Below, piece by piece: positions 49,202-56,059 of a DNA stretch of 64,000 nt. A model generated the notes under the pieces. That model was not told where the DNA came from and did no database searches. It saw only the letters and a program-made list of their open reading frames with translations. Position numbers and translations under genes: made by a program. The stretch's first letter is position 1. Each line of letters begins with the position of its first letter. Source of the stretch: Sphingomonadales bacterium (lineage in GTDB: Bacteria; Pseudomonadota; Alphaproteobacteria; Sphingomonadales; Sphingomonadaceae); the NCBI GenBank assembly GCA_017302615.1, contig JAFLDB010000001.1, positions 1 through 64,000 on the forward strand, written 5' to 3'.

Positions 49202-49390
49202 TTAACTGGCCGAACCCGAAATGGCGTCGGCGGTACGGGTGGACACGTTGTTCCACATCGAGATGCTGCCATCGGCGAAGGACTCGAGAGCGCTGATCAT
49301 CACCAGCACCATCAGGCTGAGGATCAGGCCATATTCGATCGCGGTTGCGCCGGCATCGTTGCCGATCAGCCGCTTGATCACACTCTTCAT
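49202..49390 (-). CDS. Flp-family type IVb pilin (copy 2)
   Basis: A 62-residue pilin precursor: MKSVIKRLIGNDAGATAIEY then GLILSLMVLVMISALESFAD. It shares the GATAIEYGLI processing/assembly motif with the copy 93 nt downstream but differs in the C-terminal half (FADGSISMWNNVS, ending SGSAS). The two are probably expressed as separate small units or one transcript. A duplicated pilin with diverged tail could be a major/minor pair. Confidence 0.85.
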   Translation of the reverse strand: MKSVIKRLIGNDAGATAIEYGLILSLMVLVMISALESFADGSISMWNNVSTRTADAISGSAS

Positions 49391-49471
49391 TGGTCCGCAT
49401 CCCCACTTTTGGCAGATTTCGCCTGAAATACCGGGATCGTCCCTAAGAATTCGTTTAAGCGGAATCCTAAC

Positions 49472-49888
49472 ATGAAAAATATCCCGACACTGGTGCCGGT
49501 GGTGGCCGCCGCGCTGATCGCGCCCGATGGCCGCGTGCTGATGCAGCAGCGCCGCGCGGGCGCGCAGCACGGCGGTCTTTGGGAGTTTCCCGGCGGCAAG
49601 GTGGAGGCCGGGGAAGGGCTGGAACAATCGCTCTGCCGCGAGCTGGAAGAAGAGCTGGGCATCCGGGTTGATCCGGAGGCATTGACCCCGTTCAGCTTTG
49701 CCGCGTTGCCGGGGGAGCCGGTCCTGCTGCTGCTGTTCCTGTGCCGGTCCTGGCAAGGCGACCCGCAATGCCTCGATGCTGCAGCGGTCGGCTGGTTCGA
49801 TCCGGCAGCCCTGCTGGAACTGCCGATGCCGCCGCTGGATGTGCCGCTGGCGCGGGCTGTGCGGGACCTTTCAAAAAAGGCAAATTAG
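49472..49888 (+). CDS. mutT: 8-oxo-dGTP diphosphatase, MutT-type Nudix hydrolase
   Basis: A 138-residue Nudix hydrolase. The Nudix box is GGKVEAGEGLEQSLCRELEE (then ELGI), matching GX5EX7REUXEEXGU; PVVAAALIAPDGRVLMQQRR and GLWEFPGGK frame it. It removes 8-oxo-dGTP from the nucleotide pool to avoid mutations. Length matches MutT. It is divergent from the second Flp pilin and upstream of tRNA-Arg. Confidence 0.88.
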   Translation: MKNIPTLVPVVAAALIAPDGRVLMQQRRAGAQHGGLWEFPGGKVEAGEGLEQSLCRELEEELGIRVDPEALTPFSFAALPGEPVLLLLFLCRSWQGDPQCLDAAAVGWFDPAALLELPMPPLDVPLARAVRDLSKKAN

Positions 49889-49933
49889 CCGCTTGCCAAG
49901 CCTGCGCAGCGCTCCTAATAGCGCCTCTCCAAC

Positions 49934-50010
49934 GCGCCCGTAGCTCAGCTGGATAGAGCATCAGACTACGAATCTGAGGGTCGGACGTTCGAATCGTTCC
50001 GGGCGCGCCA
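49934..50010 (+). tRNA. tRNA-Arg (anticodon ACG)
   Basis: All arms fold: acceptor GCGCCCG/CGGGCGC, D-stem GCTC/GAGC with AGCTGGATA loop, anticodon stem TCAGA/TCTGA with loop CTACGAA (anticodon ACG), variable GGGTC, T-arm GGACG-TTCGAAT-CGTTC. CCA is encoded at 50008-50010. It decodes CGU and, with inosine, CGC and CGA. Confidence 0.97.
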
Positions 50011-50015
50011 TTACC

Positions 50016-50046
50016 AAAAAGGGCTCACCGCAAGGTGGGCCTTTTT
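50016..50046 (+). terminator. Intrinsic terminator of tRNA-Arg
   Basis: Stem AAAAAGG...CACC (50016-50029) pairs with GGTGGGCCTTTTT (50034-50046) around a GCAA loop, with one bulge, and ends in a T5 run. It lies 5 nt after the tRNA CCA. The following 80 bases to the gltX stop show nothing else. Confidence 0.88.
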
Positions 50047-50130
50047 GATTCCGGCGATGGTTGCTGCACCGAAAAGGGGCCCTCCTTGCGGAGAGCCCCC
50101 TGATATTGTTCCGAACGCTCCGGTTCAGCC

Positions 50131-51780
50131 TTATAACCAGCCGGCTGCCGCTTCGATCCGGCTGCGAACCCGGTCGGCGCCCATCACCTGCATGATCTCG
50201 CACAGGTCGGGCGTATTGCGGCGGGCCGTCAGCACGATGCGCAGGGCCGCGGCCATATCGCCGAAGTGGCCGCGCCAGGCTTCCTTGTCGGCCTTGTAGA
50301 TCTTCATCGACTGGGCATAGCCGTGCCGTTCGCCGATGGCGCGCAGCCATTCCAGCCATTCGTCGCGGCTCAGGGCCGGGTCGTATCCGGCCGCAATTTC
50401 GGCCAGCAGCGCGGCCGGCGGGGCCGGCTCCAGGCTGGCGAGCAGTTCGCGCGCCTGCGGTTCCAGCACGCCGTATGCCGGGTCGAAGAAGCAGGAAATG
50501 TCGGCCGGAACCTGCGCCCAGTGGGCAATGTCCTTGCGCACCCGCTCGCCGTGGCGCTCGATCCCGAGGATCGCGGTCGAATAGGCCGGTTCGGCATCGA
50601 GCAGCAGGGCGAAGGCCGGATCGTGGCGGTGCGCCCAGTCCGAAACCGCGGCATAGACGGCGGCATCATCCATCGAGCCGATCAGCTCGCGCGAGATCGA
50701 ATCGAGCTTGTCGCCATCGAACAGCGCGCCGGACCGGTTCATCCGATCGAGTTCCAGCGGATAGGTCAGGGCATCGGCTGCAGGATTCTCCTTGCGCCAG
50801 TCCTCGAACCGGCCATCGGCCAGATTGATCAGGTATTCGATCACCGCATCGCGGGGATAGCCCTGTTCAAGGTAGTATTCGACCGAGGCTTCCGGATCCT
50901 TGCGCTTCGACAGCTTGCGGCGCGAAGAGCCGTCCATCTTCTCGATCGGCGAGATGTGGGCGAAGTGCGGGCGCTCCCAGCCGAGCAGGTCGAAGATCTG
51001 GGCGTGGAGCGGATAGGAGCTGAGCCACTCATGCCCTCGGATCACATGCGTGGTGCGCATCAGGTGATCGTCGACCACATGGGCCAGGTGATAGGTCGGC
51101 ATCCCGTCGGCCTTGAGCAGCACGGCATCCTGGCGGTTGGTATCGAGCACCAGATCGCCGCGCACCACGTCGGGCAGGGTCACCTTGTCCGGTCCGCTGG
51201 CCGGGCTGCGCAGGCGGATCACGAAAGGCTTGCCGGCGGCGAGGGCCGCTTCGGCCTCGGCCGGGTCCTTGTCGCGCCAGATGGCCCACTTGCCGTAGTA
51301 GCCCGGCGGGATCTTCAGCGCCTGTTGCTGTTCGCGCAGCGCCTGCAGTTCCTCGGCCGAGGCGAAACAGGGATAGGCGTGGCCCTGTTCCAGCAGGCGG
51401 CGAACCACCGACTGGTAGATCGCCTTGCGCTCGCTCTGGCGATAGGGGCCATGGCTGCCTCGCACTTCGCCGTGGGCAAAGTTGCCTTCGTCGGCTTCGA
51501 GACCCCAATCGTGCAGCGAGGAAATGATCAGGTCTTCGGCGCCGGCCACTTCGCGCTTCTTGTCGGTATCCTCGATCCGCAGGAAGAACACGCCGCCGGT
51601 CTGGCGCGCCAGCCGCCGCGAGATCAGCGCGGTATAAAGGCCGCCGATGTGGACAAAGCCGGTCGGGCTGGGGCCGAAGCGGGTCACGGCCGCGCCTGCG
51701 GGCAGATCGCGGGCGGGATAGGCCGCCTCCAGTTCTTCGGGCGTGCGGTCGGCGTGGGGGGTCAGGATTTCCGGGGTCAT
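50131..51780 (-). CDS. gltX: Glutamyl-tRNA synthetase of the longer clostridial type
   Basis: A 549-residue class I synthetase. It has the HIGH-type box FGPSPTGFVHIGGLYTALIS (about 35-54), FFLRIEDTDKKREVAGAEDL, GRHPxx-type acceptor region replaced by GYYGKWAIWRD, and the KMSKS box as RRKLSKRKDPEA (about 287-298). The extra N-terminus and KLSKRKDPEAxVEYY match glutamate-tRNA ligases of Clostridia rather than the shorter (about 470-residue) proteobacterial GltX. It charges tRNA-Glu and possibly tRNA-Gln. A second, standard GltX is probably elsewhere in the genome. Next to tRNA-Arg but on the opposite strand. Confidence 0.9.
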   Translation of the reverse strand: MTPEILTPHADRTPEELEAAYPARDLPAGAAVTRFGPSPTGFVHIGGLYTALISRRLARQTGGVFFLRIEDTDKKREVAGAEDLIISSLHDWGLEADEGNFAHGEVRGSHGPYRQSERKAIYQSVVRRLLEQGHAYPCFASAEELQALREQQQALKIPPGYYGKWAIWRDKDPAEAEAALAAGKPFVIRLRSPASGPDKVTLPDVVRGDLVLDTNRQDAVLLKADGMPTYHLAHVVDDHLMRTTHVIRGHEWLSSYPLHAQIFDLLGWERPHFAHISPIEKMDGSSRRKLSKRKDPEASVEYYLEQGYPRDAVIEYLINLADGRFEDWRKENPAADALTYPLELDRMNRSGALFDGDKLDSISRELIGSMDDAAVYAAVSDWAHRHDPAFALLLDAEPAYSTAILGIERHGERVRKDIAHWAQVPADISCFFDPAYGVLEPQARELLASLEPAPPAALLAEIAAGYDPALSRDEWLEWLRAIGERHGYAQSMKIYKADKEAWRGHFGDMAAALRIVLTARRNTPDLCEIMQVMGADRVRSRIEAAAGWL

Positions 51781-51867
51781 GGCGCGGGCCTATAGGGGCA
51801 AAGCCATGCGGGTGGCAATCTGCAAGCAGGGCGTGACGCGCTGCGCGCGGCGGGGTAGAACGCCGCC

Positions 51868-53361
51868 ATGGCCCCCGCCGATCCCGACTTGCCGAACAGC
51901 CCATCGGTCTGGCGTTTCGCCCGGGCCAGCCGGGCCCATGTGGTGATCGACGCGGCGGCCTATTTCACCCTGATGCAGCAGGCGATGATGCGCGCGCGCC
52001 AGCGGATCCACATGATCGGCTGGGATTTCGATACGCGGGTGCGGCTGGGGCCGGGGCGCAAGCTGTACAACCTGCCCGACCGCGATGTGCAGCCGGCCCG
52101 GCTCGGGCCTTTCGTGCTGTGGCTGGTGCGGCGCACCAGGGGGTTGCAGGTGCGGGTGCTGAAATGGAATTTCGGCGCGCTGAAGTTCATTTTCCGCGGC
52201 TCGATGATCCTTGACCTGGTGCGCTGGTTCTTCAATCCGGCGATCGATTTCAAGTTCGATGCGGCCCATCCGCTGGGCTGCAGCCACCACCAGAAGATGA
52301 TCGTGATCGACGACAACTTCGCGGTCTGTGGCGGGATCGACATGACCAGCGATCGCTGGGACACGCCCGAGCATCTTGAGGAGGACCCGCGTCGGCGGCG
52401 GCCCTATGGCACGCGGCTCTATGGGCCGTGGCACGACCTGTCGATGCTGGTCGAGGGGGAGGCCGCGGCCGCTCTGGCCGAGTTGGGCCGCGAACGCTGG
52501 GTCACGGCCGGAGCCGCGCCGCTGCTGCCCTGTGCCCCGCAGGCGGAAACCGCCTGGCCGCCGATGCTGAAGGCCGAGTTCCGCGATGTCGAGGTGGGCA
52601 TTGCGCGGACCCGCACGGCCTGGGCCGGGCTTGGCGAAGTGCGCGAGATCGAGGCGCTGTTCGTTGAACACATCCACCGCGCCCGGCGCTTCATCTACGC
52701 CGAAAGCCAGTACTTCGCCTCGCGCGCAGTGGCCGAGGCAATTGCCGAGAAAATGGCCGAGCCCGATCCGCCCGAAGTGGTCCTGATCAACCCTGACAGC
52801 GCCGACGGATGGCTGGAGCAGACCGCGATGGACGGCGCCCGGGTGCGGCTGGTCCATGCCATTTCCCACCGCGATCATGCCAACCGGTTCCGCATCTTCA
52901 TTCCGCGCAATGCCGCGGGTACGGCGATCTATGTCCATTCCAAGATGATGATCGTCGATGACGAAATCGTCCGGGTCGGTTCCGCCAACATGAACAACCG
53001 CTCGATGGGTCTGGACAGCGAATGCGACCTGTTCATCGATGCCGCGCGCCCCGGCAACGATCACGCCGCGCCGGCGATCCGGAAACTGCGGATCACGCTG
53101 CTGGCCGAGCACACCGGCCTGCCGCGCGAGGAAGTGGAGCGGCTGCTGGGACGCGATCCGTCGATGATCGCGCTGATCGAGAACGCGCCGCAGGATGGCA
53201 AGCGGCTGGAACCTTTTGCCTTGCGTCCGCTGACCGATGCAGAGAAAGCGGTGGCCGATAGCGCGCTGTTCGATCCGGAACGTCCGGAAGAACTGTTCGA
53301 ACCGTTCAGCACGCGGCGCGGACTGTTCCGGCGCGGCGGAAGGCTGCTACGGCCGCGATAG
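51868..53361 (+). CDS. Phospholipase D family protein (cardiolipin synthase-like)
   Basis: A 497-residue PLD-superfamily enzyme with two HKD motifs: HHQKMIVIDDNFAVCGGIDM (about residue 142) and HSKMMIVDDEIVRVGSANMN (about 352), each followed by the expected Gly/Ser. No signal peptide or membrane helix is visible. The family includes phospholipases D and cardiolipin synthases; DxRxxxxxP-type arrangement GGIDMTSDRWDTPEH resembles plant-type/eukaryotic-like PLDs. It likely acts on phospholipid head groups at the membrane. folE follows 11 nt downstream and may be co-transcribed. Confidence 0.87.
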   Translation: MAPADPDLPNSPSVWRFARASRAHVVIDAAAYFTLMQQAMMRARQRIHMIGWDFDTRVRLGPGRKLYNLPDRDVQPARLGPFVLWLVRRTRGLQVRVLKWNFGALKFIFRGSMILDLVRWFFNPAIDFKFDAAHPLGCSHHQKMIVIDDNFAVCGGIDMTSDRWDTPEHLEEDPRRRRPYGTRLYGPWHDLSMLVEGEAAAALAELGRERWVTAGAAPLLPCAPQAETAWPPMLKAEFRDVEVGIARTRTAWAGLGEVREIEALFVEHIHRARRFIYAESQYFASRAVAEAIAEKMAEPDPPEVVLINPDSADGWLEQTAMDGARVRLVHAISHRDHANRFRIFIPRNAAGTAIYVHSKMMIVDDEIVRVGSANMNNRSMGLDSECDLFIDAARPGNDHAAPAIRKLRITLLAEHTGLPREEVERLLGRDPSMIALIENAPQDGKRLEPFALRPLTDAEKAVADSALFDPERPEELFEPFSTRRGLFRRGGRLLRPR

Positions 53362-53372
53362 GGAGGAAGTCG

Positions 53373-53981
53373 ATGTCCTGTGCTCACGATGGCGGCGATG
53401 AAGGGCCGCTGGCCAAGCTGCCGGTGCCGGAGGAAGTGCAGGAGGCGATCCGCACCCTGATCCGCTGGTCGGGCGACGATCCGACCCGCGAGGGCCTGAT
53501 CGACACGCCCGCCCGCGTGGCCCGCGCCTGGAAGGAATATTGCCAGGGTAACGAGGAAGACCCGGCCTATCACCTCTCGCGCCAGTTTGCCGAAGTGGGC
53601 GGCTATGACGAACTGGTGCTGCTCAAGGAAATCCCGTTCCAGTCGCACTGCGAACACCACATGGCCCCGATTACCGGCAAAGCCGCGATCGCCTACATGC
53701 CGCGCGACCGGGTGGTGGGGATCTCCAAGCTGGCCCGGGTGCTGCACGGTTTTGCCCGGCGCCTGCAGATCCAGGAACGGCTGACCGCCGAAGTGGCGCA
53801 GTGCATCTGGGACAATCTCCAGCCGCAGGGCGTGGCCGTGGTGATCGAGGCGCAGCACGGCTGCATGACCGGGCGCGGCGTGCGCACGCCGGGGGTCGGC
53901 ATGGTGACCAGCCGGATGATGGGTTGCTTCCTCGATGACGAGCGCAGCCGCAAGGAAGTGCTCAGCCTGATGGGCTACTGA
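53373..53981 (+). CDS. folE: GTP cyclohydrolase I
   Basis: A 202-residue zinc enzyme making 7,8-dihydroneopterin triphosphate from GTP, the first step of folate synthesis. Zinc and catalytic residues are in PFQSHCEHHMAPITGKAAIA and IEAQHGCMTGRGVRTPG; DTPARVARAWKEYCQG and GISKLARVLHGFARRLQIQE are other family blocks. Length is normal. Start (MSCAHDGGDEG) follows GGGAGGAAG at the right distance. Confidence 0.95.
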   Translation: MSCAHDGGDEGPLAKLPVPEEVQEAIRTLIRWSGDDPTREGLIDTPARVARAWKEYCQGNEEDPAYHLSRQFAEVGGYDELVLLKEIPFQSHCEHHMAPITGKAAIAYMPRDRVVGISKLARVLHGFARRLQIQERLTAEVAQCIWDNLQPQGVAVVIEAQHGCMTGRGVRTPGVGMVTSRMMGCFLDDERSRKEVLSLMGY

Positions 53982-53986
53982 CGGGC

Positions 53987-54412
53987 ATGGCGCTGCAGCC
54001 GGTGATGAGCGTGGAAGCGCTCGAAGCGTTCTTCCGCCAGGCTTTCCCCGATGTGGCGGAAGAACAGCACGCCAGGATCGATTCGATCGAGCCGGGCCGG
54101 GTGCGACTGACCTTGCCGCAAGCGGCGCTGGCGCTGCGGCCCGGCGGAATCGTCTCAGGACCGACCCAGATGGCCCTGGCCGACCGCGCGGCCTATGCCG
54201 TGATCCTGGCCCATATCGGCCCGGTGGCGATGGCGGTGACCAGCAATCTCAACTACAGCTTCCTGCGCGCGGTGGAGGCAAAGGCGGTCCATGCCGACGC
54301 GTTGCTGCTCAAGCTGGGCAAGCGACTGGCGACCGTCGACGTGCGGCTGTGGCAGGACACCGAAGCGGTGGTGCTGGGTCAGGCCACAGTGACCTACGCG
54401 ATCCCCGGTTAG
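53987..54412 (+). CDS. PaaI-family thioesterase (hotdog fold)
   Basis: A 141-residue single-hotdog protein. RPGGIVSGPTQMALADRAAY is the position of the PaaI active-site helix (the usual HGG is replaced by PGGIVSG), and AVTSNLNYSFLRAVEAKAVH is the second conserved strand. It probably hydrolyses a phenylacetyl- or other acyl-CoA. It lies 5 nt after folE; its end overlaps the convergent DUF3147 gene by 4 nt. Confidence 0.83.
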   Translation: MALQPVMSVEALEAFFRQAFPDVAEEQHARIDSIEPGRVRLTLPQAALALRPGGIVSGPTQMALADRAAYAVILAHIGPVAMAVTSNLNYSFLRAVEAKAVHADALLLKLGKRLATVDVRLWQDTEAVVLGQATVTYAIPG

Positions 54413-54765
54413 ACCGGCCAGCCGAAGCGCCGGCCGAATGTCTGCATCAGCCAATAGCCAAGCCAACCGGCCAGGATGAAAGCCATCAGCGCAACCGGGA
54501 AGGTGATGCCCTTGCGCAACAGCAGCGCAATCAGGCCAAAGGCCGGGAGCGAGGCCAGCACATAGAGGCTGGAGGAAAGGGCCATCTCGGCTACCCGCGC
54601 GCCATCGCCGGTGTCGCGCCACAGCCAGATCATCGCCAGGGTCGAAACCAGCGGCAGGCTGGCGATCAGCCCGCCCCAGCCGGGGCTGCGGCGGGCCATT
54701 TCGGAGGCAGCGGCAATCAGCACGCCGGATATCAGCGCCTTGATGGCGAGCTGCCCCCAGTCCAT
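54409..54765 (-). CDS. DUF3147 family membrane protein
   Basis: A 118-residue protein with four membrane helices, starting MDWGQLAIKALISGVLIAAA and containing GWGGLIASLPLVSTLAMIWL, a DUF3147-like block. The function of the family is unknown. It follows the peroxiredoxin gene after 4 nt on the same strand, so the two probably share a transcript. The start was chosen at the ATG that begins the first helix. Confidence 0.78.
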   Translation of the reverse strand: MDWGQLAIKALISGVLIAAASEMARRSPGWGGLIASLPLVSTLAMIWLWRDTGDGARVAEMALSSSLYVLASLPAFGLIALLLRKGITFPVALMAFILAGWLGYWLMQTFGRRFGWPV

Positions 54766-54769
54766 CGGA

Positions 54770-55249
54770 TCAGAGCTGTTCGAGCATGTACTCGGCGCTG
54801 CTGACCTTGAATTCGCCCGGACCCTCGATGTGCAGCTGCTCGACGGTGCCGTCGTTGACCACCATCGAGAAACGCTGGCCGCGCTTGCCCAGGCCAAAGG
54901 CGCTGCCGTCCATCACCAGGCCCAGCGCTTCGGCAAAGTCGCCATTGCCGTCAGCCAGCATGGTCACGTCGGCGCTGCCGCCAGCCTTGCCCCAGGCCCC
55001 CATCACGAAGGGATCGTTGACCGCGGTGCAGGCGATCTCGTCGATGCCCTTGGCCTTGAGATCAGCCGCCTTTTCCACAAAGCCCGGCAGGTGCTTGGCC
55101 GAGCAGGTGGGGGTGAAGGCACCCGGCACCGAGAACAGCGCCACGCGCTTGCCGGCAAAGTAATCGGCGCTCTGCACCGCTTCGGGGCCGGCTTCGGTGG
55201 CCTTGACCAGCTTCACGTCGGGCAGCTTGTCGCCAACTGCGATCGTCAT
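54770..55249 (-). CDS. Peroxiredoxin, Prx5 type
   Basis: A 159-residue thiol peroxidase. The peroxidatic cysteine is in SVPGAFTPTCSAKHLPGF (about residue 49), with the Prx signature Pro-x3-Thr-x2-Cys; FSMVVNDGTVEQLHIEGPGE and YMLEQL are C-terminal Prx5 features. It reduces hydrogen and organic peroxides with glutathione or glutaredoxin. An inverted repeat TTGCGA-N5-TCGCAA lies at 55274-55290, about 25 bp upstream of the ATG. Upstream in-frame sequence is not family-like. Confidence 0.92.
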   Translation of the reverse strand: MTIAVGDKLPDVKLVKATEAGPEAVQSADYFAGKRVALFSVPGAFTPTCSAKHLPGFVEKAADLKAKGIDEIACTAVNDPFVMGAWGKAGGSADVTMLADGNGDFAEALGLVMDGSAFGLGKRGQRFSMVVNDGTVEQLHIEGPGEFKVSSAEYMLEQL

Positions 55250-55273
55250 TCCATCTCTCCTTGGGTGGGGTAC

Positions 55274-55290
55274 TTGCGAAACTCTCGCAA
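55274..55290. promoter_or_regulatory. Inverted repeat in the peroxiredoxin promoter region
   Basis: TTGCGA-AACTC-TCGCAA is a perfect 6-bp inverted repeat with 5-bp spacer, 25 bp upstream of the peroxiredoxin ATG on its strand and next to an A/T patch (ACATATAGG). It could be a repressor site. The rest of the 177-bp divergent gap to 55427 shows no clear promoter. Confidence 0.4.
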
Positions 55291-55426
55291 CATATAGGCG
55301 TGCGGCGGCGCGGCACAAGGCAGGCGATCATGCTTAATTTGGCTTTACTGGCCCGCTTTAAGATTGGGTAAACCCGATCGGCGAAGCTCCGGAATGCGGG
55401 GATCAGGCCCCGCACGGAGACTGCTC

Positions 55427-55888
55427 ATGCACATTGCCAAAAGGGTCGCGGCAGGGATTGCCGCAATGTCGCTGCTTACCTTTTCTCCTGCCACGGCCAA
55501 TCCCGGCCTGCGCGAGGCCGAGATGATCCGCAAGCTGGACATCATGCTGATGGTCACGGGCCTGCGTTGCCGTCACACGGCGGACAACTTCCAGCCGGAC
55601 TATGGCCGCTTCACCACCAACCACATCGCCACGCTCAACGCCGCCAGCAACGCGCTGAAGGCCGACTATGCCCGCCGGTTCGGTCCGGCCGGGGCCAACC
55701 GCGCGCTCGACAAGCTGAGCGTGCAGATGGCCAACGAATTCGGGCAGGGCCACCCTTGGCTGAGCTGCAGGCAGCTCAAGCAGGTGACACGGTCGCTGGC
55801 CGACATGCGCGGCGCCGCGCCGCTGGTGGCAGCGGCCGATGAACTGCTCGATCGCGGGCCACGCCAGCTGGCCTGGCTGCCGCGCTGA
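55427..55888 (+). CDS. Small secreted protein of unknown function
   Basis: A 153-residue protein with signal peptide MHIAKRVAAGIAAMSLLTFS, cleaving near ATAN. The mature part is helical: LREAEMIRKLDIMLMVTGLR, CRHTADNFQPDYGRFTTNHI, ALDKLSVQMANEFGQGHPWL, SCRQLKQVTRSLADMRG. Two cysteines may form a disulfide. Proteins of this look are common in sphingomonads as hypothetical proteins; I cannot name a function. A perfect hairpin follows the stop. Confidence 0.72.
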   Translation: MHIAKRVAAGIAAMSLLTFSPATANPGLREAEMIRKLDIMLMVTGLRCRHTADNFQPDYGRFTTNHIATLNAASNALKADYARRFGPAGANRALDKLSVQMANEFGQGHPWLSCRQLKQVTRSLADMRGAAPLVAAADELLDRGPRQLAWLPR

Positions 55889-55890
55889 GG

Positions 55891-55930
55891 CAGTCCGGCC
55901 GTGCAGGGTCGCCGCGGCCGGACTGTTGCT
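55891..55930 (+). terminator. Terminator of the small secreted-protein gene
   Basis: A perfect 11-bp stem (55891-55901 with 55915-55925) begins 2 nt after the stop codon, loop of 13 nt, followed by TTGCT. It makes the later hairpins before ahcY unlikely to belong to this gene. Confidence 0.6.
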
Positions 55931-55941
55931 CGGGAAAGAGG

Positions 55942-55961
55942 ATATAAAGCTATCGTTATAT
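55942..55961. promoter_or_regulatory. Palindromic operator-like site upstream of ahcY
   Basis: ATATAAAGCTATCGTTATAT is an imperfect 20-bp palindrome (outer ATATAA/TTATAT), about 100 bp before the ahcY start and strikingly A/T-rich. It resembles the ATAAAGATATCTTTAT-type sites known for ArsR-family methionine-cycle regulators (SahR/SamR) in alphaproteobacteria; that link is from memory of the family, not shown here. Confidence 0.55.
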
Positions 55962-56035
55962 TTGCTTCGGACGAGGCAAGCGGCTAAGGGCGGCGCAGGA
56001 TCTGTGCCGCCCGCTGCATTGGCGGCACTGTTTTT
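55962..56035 (+). promoter_or_regulatory. Candidate attenuator leader of ahcY ending in an intrinsic terminator
   Basis: Three hairpins can form: TTGCTTCG/CGAGGCAA (55962-55979), then GGGCGGCGCA (55988-55997) with TGTGCCGCCC (56003-56012), or instead GTGCCGCC (56004-56011) with GGCGGCAC (56021-56028) followed by TGTTTTT. The last two share one strand and exclude each other, the layout of an antiterminator/terminator switch. The ahcY ribosome site CAGGAG and GTG follow within 25 nt. No known riboswitch class is matched. Confidence 0.5.
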
Positions 56036-56059
56036 CGCTGCAAACAGGAGTAGCCCGCC

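Noticed and set aside
49934..50046. An integration site with a neighbouring mobile element at tRNA-Arg
   Set aside because: tRNA genes are common attachment sites, but no integrase, duplicated tRNA end or foreign gene block follows; xerD 4 kb away is the housekeeping recombinase.
55962..56035. A SAM-II, SAH or SAM/SAH riboswitch
   Set aside because: I could not match the conserved core of any of these classes; it is reported only as a candidate attenuator.
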